A DNA stretch of 64,000 bases from Siphonodentalium dalli (lineage: Eukaryota > Mollusca > Scaphopoda > Gadilida > Siphonodentaliidae), in the NCBI GenBank assembly GCA_032622095.1, contig CP136063.1:9837814-9901813 (forward strand). Direction: 5' to 3'. The translations under genes were made by a program, and so were the position numbers. This document shows positions 49,879 to 61,682 of the stretch, one piece after another (position 1 is the first letter of the stretch; the number at the start of each line of letters is the position of its first letter). Below the pieces are notes generated by a model that saw only the letters and a list, made by a program, of their open reading frames with translations, was not told the DNA's origin and did no database searches.

Positions 49879-51442
49879 GGCCCGTTCCAAACGACGGATT
49901 TTTGTCGACTCGAATCTAATACCAGACCCACAATTGTATTAAATGCGTCTAAAATGCGACGTTTGAAACAATTATATCCGTGTCAGACGCACCACAGACG
50001 AATCTCCGTCCAACTCAGACGAATCTTCGTCGGTGATGCGTCTGAAATCCGTCTTGGTTTCAAACGACGGATTTTTTGTCGACTCGAATCTAATACAAGT
50101 GACGAGAAGAGCCGAAAGTTTCCGAATAACGAATGCAAATGCTATGATAATGATATGATAATGGTATAATAATGCGGAAATACCCACATGACGTCATTTG
50201 TCGCACGCTCTCTTTGTTATAAAGAAAGATATATCTATAAGAATTGCTTAGGTAACATTGTGAAAATGTTAATTATTATGGCAGTTTGATTTCTCAACGA
50301 ACATGGCATGTCACTGACTCACATCTTATAATGGATATATTATCAATGATTTATAATAATTCATATATACCTGTATAAGGGATATGGGTTGTAGCAACTG
50401 ATTTATAATAATTCACATAGACCGATATTCCTTATTGTAAGGGATATGGGTGGTAGTCTCTGATGTATAATAATTAATATATACCGGTATTACTTATTAT
50501 AAGGGGTAGTGGTGGTACCACTGATTAATAATAATTCATATATACCGGCATTACTTGTTATGAGGGGTATATGGGTGGTAACCTCTTATTTATAATAATT
50601 CATATATTCAGGTATTACTTATTATAAGGGGCAGAGTGGTAGCCTATGATTTATAATAATTTATATATACCGGTCTTACTTATTATGAGGGGTAGGGATA
50701 GTAGCCTATGATTTATAATATTCATAGATAACGGTATTCCTTATTATAAAGAATATAGGGTGGTAGCCTATGATTTATAATAATTAATATATTCCGGTAT
50801 TCCTTATTATAAGGGGCAGAGTGGTAGCCTCAGATTTATAATAATTCATATAAACCGGTATTATTTATTATGAGGGGTATGGATAGTAGCCTATGAATTA
50901 TAATAATTCATATATACCGGTATTCCTTATTATAAAGGATATAGGGTGGTAGCCTATGATTTATAATAATTAATATATTCCGGTAATCCTTATTATAAGT
51001 GGTAGGGGTGGTAGTCTCTGATTTATAATAATTCTTGTATACCGGTATTTACATGCATGGTATACACATATATAGATGGCAATTGGTTGCACGATATACA
51101 TTTATTTGTAGCGCCTATTATAGTATATTATATACCTGCATGTACTATATACATGAGCACATATATTCGCGCTGCTGTCGCGCATATATATATATACATA
51201 ATTTATACTGTATTTTAGTATATATATGTATAACATATACCGGTATATATAGGCCTCTATATCTACGCGTGACCAATTTTTGACGTTAACCGGGAATCCA
51301 CCTTTAAATAAATCGACCGATGTATTAGATTCGACGCGACAAAGATGCGTCCGTCTGTAACAAAATCGACCGCAGACGCATCACTGACGGATTTAATACA
51401 ATTAGATTCGAGTCGACAAAAACCCGTCGTTTGGAACGGGCC
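49879..51442. mobile_element. 1.56-kb PIF/Harbinger-like non-autonomous element, TSD TTA
   Basis: Inverted ends GGCCCGTTCCAAACGACGG are followed on both sides by TTTTTGTCGACTCGAATCTA-like sequence and flanked by TTA (49876-49878, 51443-51445). A TTA/TAA target and GG(C/G)-starting TIRs are typical of PIF/Harbinger. A second, internal copy of the AACGACGGATTTTTTGTCGA segment lies near 50063. The middle is a minisatellite; no transposase is present. Confidence 0.8.
50330..51050. repeat. About 60-bp minisatellite inside the Harbinger-like element
   Basis: About 12 units of TGATTTATAATAATTCATAT, then ACCGGTATT-CTTATTATAAGG and a GG-GGTAGCC phrase. Units differ at several positions. TA-rich sequence follows to 51260. 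Confidence 0.85.
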
Positions 51443-51824
51443 TTATACCATCGGGTGTCGGCCGCTCGTCCTGGCAAGGCCAACCAGAGACGCCCGCACA
51501 TCCGAAGACAATGAGCACCAGGCTTCCAAATCGTCGATGGACCAAATAGTTGAAGTAGTGACAACTGCTCAGTGGTCAGCCATTTTCATACAGATGACCC
51601 ACAGATAAGGACCTTCCACTGACAGCTGCCACCACCCAACACTCCTACATTAACAACGTGTGACACAAACTCAATATAGTCAAGTACTGTGTGGATGTTT
51701 GCAGCTTGGAGTTACATTCGTTTGAAGTTTCAGTTCTGATGAGAGTAAAGTAATGTGGGTTTTTTAATCTTAACATTGTTGTCGCTTGTGCCCGGCCCGT
51801 TCATGTGTTTGATAAAAGTCGGCA

Positions 51825-52283
51825 CATCGTTATATCCGCAATACAGATATTCATAATGATATGTTTTATTACCTCTGGATTATTCACCACTGAATAAATT
51901 GGTAAAACATGTGCAAATGCATTGGCCTAACAGATTATATATTAGTTTTTTTGTTATAATTGTTAACAAATGTAAAAATGACAAAAAAATGACCCAAAAA
52001 AATGACAAAATGTTTTTTTAAAATGACCAAAACTATTATAAAAAGTGACAAAAAATGTTTTTTGTCATTTTTTTTATAAATTTTACATTTGTTAACAATT
52101 ATAAAAAAAAATAATATATAATTTGTTAGGCCAATGCATTATCTTATATATGCGAGGCGAACTATGGTCGACTCGCATATATAAGAGAATGCATTGGCAC
52201 AGGGTGTGTGCATTATGCACGTTGACATATCTGAACTAACCTGTTCAACCATCTTGACATGTTAGTGTCCATTGTGCAGGTGC
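51825..52283 (+). repeat. First copy of a duplicated intron end with acceptor
   Basis: 51850-52202 (TTCATAATGATATG, ACCTCTGGATTATTCACCAC, a damaged hairpin MITE) matches 55930-56265. Then 52204-52283 (TGTGTGCATTAT, CACTGACATAT-like, TGTCCATTGTGCAGGTGC) matches 57774-57852, the end of intron 3 plus the first four bases of exon 4. Exon sequence stops after GTGC, so this is a decoy acceptor with no exon. Confidence 0.85.
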
Positions 52284-52288
52284 ATCGT

Positions 52289-55200
52289 CACTGTCGGATA
52301 CCCGTTTAGGTTCGGACATTCCAAGATGGCGGCGCCAACTAAATCAGATAAACGGTAAGTGTATATATTGTCTCCCAGCAGCAATCAACGACACCTTTCG
52401 GTGATACACCTTGAAACAGTTATGTAGGAATTTGTATGCCCAACACATACGTAATACGCCTTTTGCATAACAGGCATGTGAATTGTTGTATTTGGCGTGT
52501 CAAGTCGTCATAATTTTTCGAAATTTTATCGAGGCGGCGAAATGTTCGCTTTTTCGTATTTTTATGGCCCTGGGCTCATGCATCCGCAAATTTATGTATT
52601 GTTGTGGATAGATTAGGTCACCACACATCTTCGGAATGCAAAACCGGCGATATTTTTATTGTCTAACTCCGAAAAATGACCTTTGAAAATTTCAAAATGT
52701 TCAGGTTCGGATTCGCAACATTCGCGATGATTTTGTTCAGGTTCAGACACAATTTTCGTTCAGGTTTGGACAAATATGGTTCAGGTTCGGACAATTTTAG
52801 TTCAGGTTCGGACGCATCAAAACCTGACCTATAAATGACATGCCGAGGTGCAGTCTCGATCTTATTGTGCGTGTTATTAACGAACATGCACTGATAATTT
52901 GTTATTTCTAAATATGGCAGCTGAAATTTCCAAATATAGGTGGTAAATTCTCCGAATTAATGGGATAAAAGCCACAGTTGAATATTCTCGAGCAATGTCT
53001 ACTATAAATCAGCTAGTGGGAATTATTACATTTTACATATGAGCAACAGTGGTATTATACTTATCTTCTGAAATATCGGGGATACATGGATATTTAATAC
53101 CTGGTTCTCGATTTTGAACCACGAGGCGGAGCCAAGAGGTTTCAAAAAGAGACATCCGGGTATTAAATCTGCTAGTATCCCACGATGTTGGCGGAGCTAA
53201 CGATTTTGTCCCACATCAATAGCTACCATGTGGTGTGCTTTTTATAGGTTTTTATAGATAAATTCACACCAATCAGCACCAATAAGAATAATTCAGTAGC
53301 AGACCTATCGATCCTGTTTTAGGTGACGTCAATTAAGCTCAGCGCGCTAGAACAATGTCACGATTGGTGAAACTGCTAGTTCAAGGGTAATTCATAACCA
53401 CGATGTTTCACGTACTTTTATACGCCCACTGTCAAGAGTTATACGGGACATGGTGCATGACTTAAACGTGACGTTGTTGTCAGTCAGATTGTTAGTTACA
53501 ACCGGGTGTGGGGACAAGCGCTGTTTGTAAAATGTTTCCCTATGAAATAGCTGTAATTTTAAATGACATACGATGCGCTCTCTTTCGTCAGGACCTTGAC
53601 ATGGCTAATAATTTTCAAACGTTATCTCACTGTAGATACTTCTGTTTAAAAAAGGGTACACAATTATTGACGCGTGTATTATCAATGAAACTACGCGAAA
53701 TTCCGCGGAAGACTGAAAATAGTTTATTACTGCGATAAGTTCTAAAGAAAAACAAATGATCCCGTTTTATTACGTGTTCATATTTGTTAATTGGGTTTAT
53801 GTGTGTATTATTTAACCATTGGGTAGGCACTATTCTCTTAAGCACATGAAGGAAATTTTCCACCAAAATTTTGAGATGCTTAATTTGCCAACGGAACAGC
53901 TGATGTTGCTTGCATAAGTTTCGCTACTTCGGCGTCTAAATTCTTGTTTCGATAAATAAATACTTGTAGTTTTGCAGAATTGCTTACCATAAGCATAACA
54001 TAAAGAGAATACATATGGTTTCTCGAATAATATATTGCTGAAATATCGCCGCTCGTGAAGATTCGCATATTGCAGGTATTATTCGGCAAACCATATATAG
54101 GTATTCTCTATGTTCGCATAGTGCTGAATAGATCGCAACATGTTCGGGCTCTAATTAATAGTCCGGCATAATAGTCGTGTGACAAATGGTTAACTTGTAA
54201 CTGGATTCAACATTTAGAAATGAGGCAAAACACATAAGGCTTATATTGAAAAGAATATGTTTCGTGTGAATACCCAAATATATCATCCAATTATTGATAC
54301 AAAATATATATTGTCTATCTATCAGCAAGTATTTATGGGCAAATTGTGGAAACAGCTATATAATCACATTCATCGTATAAGCAGTCTAACAAAATATAAT
54401 TACTGTTCGTGGCTCGTTTCTGCGCTTTATGTCTGGGAATATATTGTCAATAGAGACTGGGGGATCGCCTCGGGGGATACGAGCCTCTACCGGGGCATAC
54501 CACACAGTATCCTCCTCAAAAAGCCGTGTAACTTATGTTATGGACAGCTATCTGCTCATCGGCGACCTTCGTGGCATCGTATGTGGATGTGGAGGGGAAT
54601 CACGTTATCGCATAGATCTCACGCGCATAAAATAAGAAAGTCCGCCCAAATTATTCACGAGTGGGCTAAAACCATGCCTCGTGTTCCCCATTTATCGTTT
54701 CTTTTACGAATGAAAGAAAATCAAATGCACAAAAACGCAATAAGAACGCGACTGTACCTCGGTGTGTCATTTTTATGCGAAGTTTTTGATGCGTCCGAAC
54801 CTGAACCAAATTTGTCCGAATCTGAACGAAAATTGTGTCTGAACCTGAACAAAATCATCGCGAATGTTGCGAATCCGAACCTGAACATTTTGAAATTTTC
54901 AAAGGTCGTTTTTCGGAGTTAGACAATAAAAATATCGCCGGTTTTGCATTTCGAGGATGTGTGGTGACCTAATCTACCCACAACAATACATAAATTTGCG
55001 GATGCATGAGCCCAAGGCCAGAAAAATACGAAAAAGCGAACATTTCGCCGCCTCGATAAAATTTCGAAAAATTATGACGACTTGACACGCCAAATACAAC
55101 AATTCACATGCCTGTTATGCAAAATGCGTGTTACGTATGTGTTGGGCATACAAATTCCTACATAACCGTTTCAAGGTGTATCACCGAAAGATGTCGTTGA

Positions 55201-55296
55201 TTGCTGCTTGGAGACAATATATACACTTACCGTTTATCTGATTTAGTTGGCGCCGCCATCTTGGAATGTCCGAACCTAAACGGGTATCCGACAGTG
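52289..55296. mobile_element. 3.0-kb foldback element, TIR CACTGTCGG, 5-bp TSD ATCGT
   Basis: The ends CACTGTCGGATACCCGTTTA are inverted copies flanked by ATCGT at 52284-52288 and 55297-55301. Inverted similarity runs about 520 bp (52289-52815 against 54780-55296), including CAAGATGGCGGCGCC and four variants of GTTCAGGTTCGGAC. The 2-kb interior contains a 221-codon frame (54257-54922) whose last third lies in the TIR. A CAC-starting TIR with a 5-bp duplication is what Transib/RAG-type elements leave; CMC (Chapaev) elements have CACTG ends with shorter duplications. Assignment is inference; no transposase is recognised. Confidence 0.75.
54257..54922 (+). CDS. Open frame of unknown status inside foldback element
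   Basis: 221 codons. The N-terminal two thirds are unique to the interior and contain a few Cys and Trp residues (LLKKPCNLCYGQL) but no motif I recognise. The C-terminal 50 or so residues (ASEPEPNLSESERKLCLNLN and on) are the TIR read in frame, and the mirror frame occurs at 52663-52887. No splice sites or start context argue for it. It may be a chance frame or the remnant of a captured gene. Confidence 0.2.
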   Translation: MFRVNTQIYHPIIDTKYILSIYQQVFMGKLWKQLYNHIHRISSLTKYNYCSWLVSALYVWEYIVNRDWGIASGDTSLYRGIPHSILLKKPCNLCYGQLSAHRRPSWHRMWMWRGITLSHRSHAHKIRKSAQIIHEWAKTMPRVPHLSFLLRMKENQMHKNAIRTRLYLGVSFLCEVFDASEPEPNLSESERKLCLNLNKIIANVANPNLNILKFSKVVFRS

Positions 55297-55790
55297 ATCG
55301 TTATATCCACAATACAGACTTATTGAAGCCATGGACCATACATCGTTATATCCACAATACAGACTTAGTGAAGCTATGGGCCATACATCGTTATATCCAC
55401 AATACAGACTTAGTGAAGCTATGGGCCATACATCGTTATATCCACAATACAGACTTAGTGAAGCTATGGGCCATACATCGTTATATCCACAATACAGACT
55501 TAGTGAAGCTATGGGCCATATATCGTTATATCCACAATACAGACTTAGTGAAGCTATGGGCCATACATCGTTATATCCACAATACAGACTTAGTGAAGCT
55601 ATGGGCCATACATCGTTATATCCACAATACAGACTTAGTGAAGCTATGGGCCATACATCGTTATATCCACAATACAGACTTAGTGAAGCTATGGACCATA
55701 CATCGTTATATCCACAATACAGACTTAGTGAAGCCATGGACCATACATCGTTATATCCACAATACAGACTTAGTGAAGCTATGGACCAGA
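55297..55790 (+). repeat. 45-bp array, about 11 copies
   Basis: Units ATCGTTATATCCACAATACA, then GACTTAGTGAAGCTATGG and (G/A)CCATAC. The first bases of the array are the right-hand ATCGT duplication of the foldback element, so that element landed in the first unit. A single related unit lies at 51828. Because 45 is a multiple of three and stops are absent, open frames of 173-183 codons exist on both strands; these are artefacts. Confidence 0.93.
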
Positions 55791-55924
55791 CGCTCACATC
55801 AATACCATCATGCGTAACATTCCATCAGGCAACTGTGAATATTATGCGTGTAGTTCGTTAGTTCTTTCGTTGAAGTCGCAAGTGATCTGGTGCGCCGTAG
55901 TAATATGATAATAGTCGCTTCGTC

Positions 55925-56265
55925 CCTGACATTCATAATGATATGTGTTATTACCTCTGGATTATTCACCACTGAATAAATTGGTAAAAACCTGTACCAA
56001 TACATTGGCCTAACAAATTATATTTTAGTTTTTTTATAATTGTAAACAAATGTAAAAATTATAAAAAATGACAAAACAATTATAAAAAATGACAAAACAA
56101 ATTATAAAAAGTGACAACCAATTTGTTTTGTCTTTTTTTGTGTGTAAATTTAACATTTTTTAACAATTATAAAAGACTAATATATAATTTGTTAGGCCAT
56201 TGCATTCTCTTATATATGTGAGGCCACCTATGGTCGACTCGCATATATAAGAGAATGCATTGGCA
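55925..56265 (+). repeat. Second copy of the duplicated intron segment
   Basis: Matches 51850-52202, including a MITE whose left hairpin has collapsed to CCAATACATTGG. Both copies share this collapse, so it predates the duplication. The copy is cut at 56265 by the following insertion and resumes at about 57772. Confidence 0.85.
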
Positions 56266-57771
56266 CATCTCATTCTCATTCTCGCTTCCGGCCATTCAAT
56301 GGGAAGGCTCGCCAGCGCTCCGCGCTAATCCCTTGAGTGGTTCGTGACTTTTTTGTCAAACTTGGTTTTGAATTAGGCTTATATAGCTTATACCCAGCCA
56401 TGTTTGCAACGCTTTGGGAGGCTTCCACTCGGCTTATTGTGTGCGTTGGATTATCCATGTACATAATGGTCAGGTGGATGTGGCTTTGGAATACAGCGTT
56501 GCACCCTCTACCAGCAGCGGCTCGGAGAAGACCAACACCACAGTTGGAGGGGCTTCACAGACAAAGAAGGGAAAGAAGAAGAGTCCGGGACACCGTCGCA
56601 TGGACGCCGAAAGAAAGGCCAGGTGGATTAAGAGGAAGGATGAGAGACGCACAGCAACCTCCCACTTGGTCCTGTCTGTGCAGCACCCTGGGCAGGACCC
56701 ACTCCCGAATGCCGCATCCACTGATGTACCACCTCAGAGGCCGACTGAGACCACATAGACAGCCTCTGCGGTTGATGCGGGGGGCGACTGTAACACCACC
56801 TTCACGGCAGGATCCGACTGATGTCACCCCAGCGGCTCCTGCGATGGAACAGTTCAACTTCGAGATGGGGTTGGATTCTCCACCACAGAGGGATGACTCA
56901 TTCACAGTCCCGGAGACGCCGAAGTATGAGCCGGTGTATCCACACAGGGATAGTGAACCACCTGACAACGAAGATCTGTTCAACACACTCACAGAAAACC
57001 TTAGATGCCGGGTACTCGCTGCTGCTGAAAAACATTAAAAATGCACATTCACCAAAACAGACAGCGAATTGGTGTGTAATGACATCATCTACACTGCAGC
57101 AGACGCTGATGACCCGGCTGACCTGGAATACAGGATAGTGGATCAGGATATCCAGTATCGGAAAAAGTCCAACACCAGCAGCATGAGCAACACCTCTCAC
57201 CTTCACCTCTCACCTCTCACTCGGATGCACCACCACCGGCGAAGAGGACCAAGATGAAAAAGAACAAAAAAAGATGAAGATCTAAAATTGTTTCACATGA
57301 CTTTTCCGTGACTTTTGTGAGCCGATATCACAACAAATATTGAATTAATTACCAAGGAGAAATTCGATAATTGTCAGCAACGCAAAGCAAAATTGCTCAC
57401 AAAGTCACTTAAATCGTGTAATTTCGAGTTGAGTCACCTACACTGACGTATATTGTTACGGAACAGGTAATAGCTAAGAAACATATTCCCTGCATTATTT
57501 GTTTGATAAAGTTATAAGTTTCCCTGTCAAAACTTCAAAAAGTTCCCAGCTCTCCCTCTCCCTCGGATGCTTCTTCGTCTGCACCACCACCGGCGAAGAG
57601 GACCAAGATGAAAAAAAGAACAAAAAAAGATGAAGATATAAAATTGTTTTTTTTCTTCTTTTTTTGTGTTGTTTGTTAATAAAGGCATATAACATGACCC
57701 CTCATGAGGGAGTAGACCTTTCGGTCTATTCGACCATCCCGGTGTTAGCCCCCCCCAACACTCCCTTAGAG
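56266..57771 (+). mobile_element. 1.5-kb insertion with broken basic-protein ORF
   Basis: Comparison with the first duplicate (GGCACAGGGTGTGTGCATTA at 52192) shows that everything from TCTCATTCTCATTCTCGC to CTCCCTTAGAGG was added. It is more GC-rich than its surroundings. Near the right end are an AATAAA (57679), a CCCCTCATGAGGGG-like palindrome and a GTAGACCTTTCGGTCTAT hairpin. A block of about 65 bp (CACCACCACCGGCGAAGAGG, AAAAGATGAAGAT) occurs twice, at 57222 and 57575. I cannot place it in a named superfamily; an old retroelement or captured viral-type gene are both possible. Confidence 0.7.
56414..57038 (+). pseudogene. Frameshifted gag-like or ORF1-like basic protein
   Basis: The first frame (56414-56758) reads WIIHVHNGQVDVALEYSVAP, a Ser/Thr-rich linker, then KKGKKKSPGHRRMDAERKAR and WIKRKDERR. 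The reading then continues best in another frame (about 56790-57038) with PPSRQDPTDVTPAAPAMEQF, an acidic Pro-rich tail with VPETPKYEPVYPHRDSEPP, and a stop at 57038. A third frame (57069-57257) gives DDPADLEYRIVDQDIQYRKK. Basic SPxxRRxDxxR stretches of this sort occur in many unannotated invertebrate repeat proteins; I know no biochemical function for them. Frame changes make it likely non-functional. Confidence 0.5.
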
Positions 57772-57848
57772 GTTGTGTGCATTATTCACATTGACATATA
57801 TCAACTAACCTGCTCAGCCACATTGACATTTTAGTGTTCATTGTGCAG

Positions 57849-57918
57849 GTGCTGGTCATATGTTGGGATGATCCAAGGGATAATACAGAATTTGTCTCTG
57901 GACTACCATTGCGTATAT
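57849..57918 (+). CDS. Astacin protease exon 4: GCxSxVG segment
   Basis: A 70-bp exon between GTTCATTGTGCAG and GTAAGTACA. It completes the Gly codon of exon 3 and encodes GCWSYVGMIQGIIQ then NLSLDYHCVY, ending in phase 0. This is the astacin GCxSxVGRxGGxQxxSL...C segment that lies just before the zinc site; both disulfide cysteines are present. The usual Arg and Gly pair (VGRxGG) is replaced by VGMIQG, an unusual change. The sequence before it is duplicated at 52204-52283. Without this small exon the reading frame from exon 3 to exon 5 would not connect. Confidence 0.9.
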
Positions 57919-58890
57919 GTAAGTACAATGATTGTATCGTCTTGTTCACAAAGTGTCTCACATCATACTGAAGCGTCACAATATCACAACGTATATTGTG
58001 ACATTTGATTGATAATCGAATAATGTGATGATATACAATATGATTTAATGTGTGCATATGTATAATGCGACCTGCCATACACACCATCTAGAAGTTAGAC
58101 TGGATAATGCGTTAGACGATTACAACCTACGCCGCGGTTGTCCTGTTTGACCAGCGAGTATAATGTATGTGGCTGGCTTCTTGATTGACCGAAGATTATA
58201 ACAATATTCATAATATGTCATTACTAATTCCGCCAAGGCAAAATGCTATTTGTTCTTACAGTTGTGTAGCAATAAACCATCTGATTAAGATTGTAGACAC
58301 ATAATATTATATTACAATGTGACATCATGGGTATGTCAACAATGTAGGTAGATGTGATGGTCCAGTGGTGTACATGATTTCTATGACTTTACTTACATCG
58401 TGAAGCAATGAGAAATTCCAGTGCAAAATTATAACATCGCATGGTGAATATTCATGCAGCATGGACTATCTCCGATTTCCCAAGTCACAATGGTTTATAT
58501 CACCATTGGAATGCATCTCTGCAACTCATTTACGTACAAGGCAGCAAACTGTATTTGTACTAATTGTGTTGGAATGTTGTTGATGTCAGAAGTCAGGGGA
58601 ATGCAATAAAATGATACGTAGTTATGTAATAAGACGTTCCAACGTACCAAATATATAAATATTATATTATATGGTTACAAATGCACAAACATATCTAAGG
58701 TTAAAAATAGATAGATATTCCGTCTAAGAAATATAGAGGTTAGATTCCGTGCGCTCAGGAATGTTACTGGTAGATGGTTTACTATATATCACTACTCCTT
58801 CCATCATTTTCAAAAAATTACACCCGGCCGAAGTATACATTGTTGGCAGTGGAGAGAGATAGTGGATGGAAATTGGTAATTTATTATGGC
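57919..58890. other. Intron 4 first part, no gene seen
   Basis: AT-rich, unique-looking sequence with no repeat array at the exon 4 donor. Short open frames have no features of proteins. Confidence 0.4.
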
Positions 58891-58899
58891 TATCATTCG

Positions 58900-59300
58900 G
58901 TTAACCCTTTACTCAACAAAACGGCTAAAACCGGCCAAATAAAGCTTCAACAGCCTAAAATATCTTCGGTCTGTCTCAATAAAACCATACAAATATGGAT
59001 ATCATTGGAACCGGCTCATTGACCACATTGTGATGTTACAGTTATGCCCTGTGCCAATGCATTCTCTTATATATGCGAGTTGACCATAGGTCGCCTCGCA
59101 TATATAAGAGAATGCATTGGCCTAAAACAAATCTTTTTTAACACTTTTTACCATTTTTTCTTACATTCTTTAACAATTTTATAATTTTTAATGTGTTAAG
59201 CCAATGCATTCTCTTATATGTGCGAGGCGACCTATGGTCGACTCGCATATATAAGATAATGCATTGGCACAGGGCCGTTCTGTTGGGTTAAATTACTGTA
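58900..59300. mobile_element. MITE with paired hairpins, first of an inverted pair
   Basis: GGTTAACCCTTTACTCAACA and AAACCGGCCAAATAAAGCTT lead to two hairpin cassettes (59045-59125 and 59205-59272) separated by about 75 bp, then CCGTTCTGTTGGGTTAAAT. The whole unit is the reverse complement of about 61765-62165. Outer sequence differs from the TGTGACCC family though the hairpins are the same. Confidence 0.8.
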
Positions 59301-61680
59301 AATGTCTCACCCATCTGAGTATCATGTCATGCTTTTATATACATGGATTGACGAAGAAGGCAAACTATAACGTAAGTCAACACCTAAAAGGTAACAATAA
59401 CTGAAATATGATATATAAATATGGTATGGAATATGAATATTGTGAACAATAATGACATATACGAATGGTATGAGAAATGAACTTTGATAAAGCATATCGA
59501 GTAATGTCTTGTAACTATTGGCTCGCCAATGGCTCGTGCAATACACTGTCGCCTTAAGAAATTTTACGTTTTGCGTGCAACGACGTATAAACACTTAATT
59601 CCGTTGATCATGCGGAAATTAAAAAGGTATGTACATATACTGGGCAAATGTGTCTGATATAGGCTAAACATGCTATTTTATCGAGTTTCCGTGTGGAGAG
59701 CATGCCTCTACGGAAAGTAGTGCCCAACTTAACGTTTGGATCGTTATTCTGTTCACAACTGGATTTGCTATATTATCCGATGTTGGCTTCAAATGGACTC
59801 TGAATTAAACCGAGAATAATAAATTAACATTGCAAATTTTCGCAAGACTAGATCGTGTTGTGCGTATACCCTACGTTCGGTTATGTCCCATTTGTGTCGT
59901 AATATTCGTCTCACACAAACGTGTTACAGGGCTACGCATCTCGTTTAAGATTTTAAGTCTGCATGTAAACTTTGGCGTCTCATATATTTATAACGTCTTT
60001 GTTTCCGTCTTATTCGCATCGTCTATATAGATACACTGCATGATATCCACGGTTAATTATAATTAATATGCTAATAAATATGCTAATGAATATGGCGAAA
60101 ACCTGGTTGGAGATGCGACATGAAATATCAGGTATGCCCCATGTGACTTATTTGACCAATCAAATAAATAATACCGGAAAATATCCGACGAAGGCAGCTT
60201 GCTGATATTTTATCGCCAGTTGGTGATATGTGTTCACCTTGATTGGTGGCCATCGGTATCCGTTAACCAATCTCTATAAGGGACACGATGGTAACCGTGC
60301 ACGCACTCCAGTTATGATCCATCAATATTATCGCCCGTTTCAACAATTGACTTCCTAATTCCATTTTGGATTGTTTGACATAATCGCTGAGCTATTATAT
60401 TGATATGTGTGTGGACATATATATATTTTGAGGGTTTCCGCTGACGGAGGATGTCCATGCATTTCCAACTGCACCCCCTCTTGAATCGGGCCAAAGACCC
60501 AATATCACATAATTGAATTTGCACACCTCCCATCGTCTTTGAATTTCCCCTATGGTACCTCACATACCTTGAATTTTGACTGGACACCGTGGAGGGAGGG
60601 GCCTAGAAGAAATTCCAAACCAATAATTTGACCATAGTAGGAAAAATGCAAATGTTGGTCTAAAACCACGAATTCCACATACATTAATGGTTGAAAATCA
60701 GACTACAAGAACAATTTCAAACCATTGTTGGTGTGAAATTTCCAACTAATATTGTTTCCAAGTTGGCGGGGGTTTCATGTCCCCACATGCGCCCATGTAA
60801 GTTCGGTAACGTAATGTACAGCACAGCCCCATGCACCAAGCAACAATCTCGTGAAAACTTCATATGGGGTCTCAATGGGGGTGGGGTCATCCGATTTGCC
60901 ACAAAACCATAATAACATTTGTCACCCCACATATACATGCACTATGAAATTATAACATTTCCAAATTTCCAAATAACGTGACCACTTTCACATTATGCAG
61001 ACGGTCTTTATGCATGAGATCAGCAACGTTACTAATCCCACCCAACTTCGGTAATACATGTCAACAGTTGGAAATTTCAAAAAGCTATGAATTGCCAAAA
61101 TGGACTATAGGTTATTTATCGGACGCAATTCACTTGAACCAGCATGACTAATACTGTTCTGATTGAGCTCAATCAACGCCGTCTAAACCGCCGCGTTCTC
61201 ACGGGCGTAATCTTTGCAGCAAGAAAATATCAGTGTGCAATTGTACCTGATATTTTCTTGCAGATATTTTCTTGCAGCTTCATGTGTACGCGCCCTTATT
61301 GAAACGTATCGATGGCGGCATTTCAGAAATTGTGTTTTTATCGTGCCAATCGATATAAGTTCCGCGGTGTTAGCATTGTTGTCAGAAAAGGAGTACATGT
61401 CTGTAATATTTGAGCTGTAATTGTCATCTGTTGGTGCAGAATTTACATCAGGATTTTCGTTATCGGAAGCATTTGGGCTATTTGGTTCAGCAGAAATTGA
61501 AATTACATCATGTGGGTTGTAATTTTATTATTCTGCTTCCGAACATTTATTTAGATTTTTTCCAGCTGCCCGCAAACGCTCGCCCACTTATGCGAGGTGT
61601 ATTGTTTATCATTCGTCTTCTGCATTTATTCTTCGGACTCGTTGTAAACGTCTTATTTTTTTAACTTTTAGGTTAACCCT
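59301..61680. other. Intron 4 middle, no gene assigned
   Basis: Mostly unique AT-rich sequence. 60120-60310 has three CCAAT/ATTGG boxes and a CTATAAG, promoter-like in composition but followed by no gene. 60570-60930 is somewhat GC-richer with no recognisable protein. Confidence 0.4.
61216..61277. repeat. Short hairpin with extra half-repeat
   Basis: GCAAGAAAATATCAG pairs with CTGATATTTTCTTGC across 13 bp, and the right stem is immediately repeated as AGATATTTTCTTGCAG. Confidence 0.75.
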
Positions 61681-61682
61681 TA

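Noticed and set aside
55266-55861. Open frames of 173-183 codons on both strands
   Set aside because: All are the 45-bp array, which is open in several frames because the unit length is a multiple of three.
60120-60310. Promoter-like cluster of CCAAT boxes and a TATA-like word
   Set aside because: No open frame or exon follows in either direction, and the region lies inside an intron of the astacin gene.
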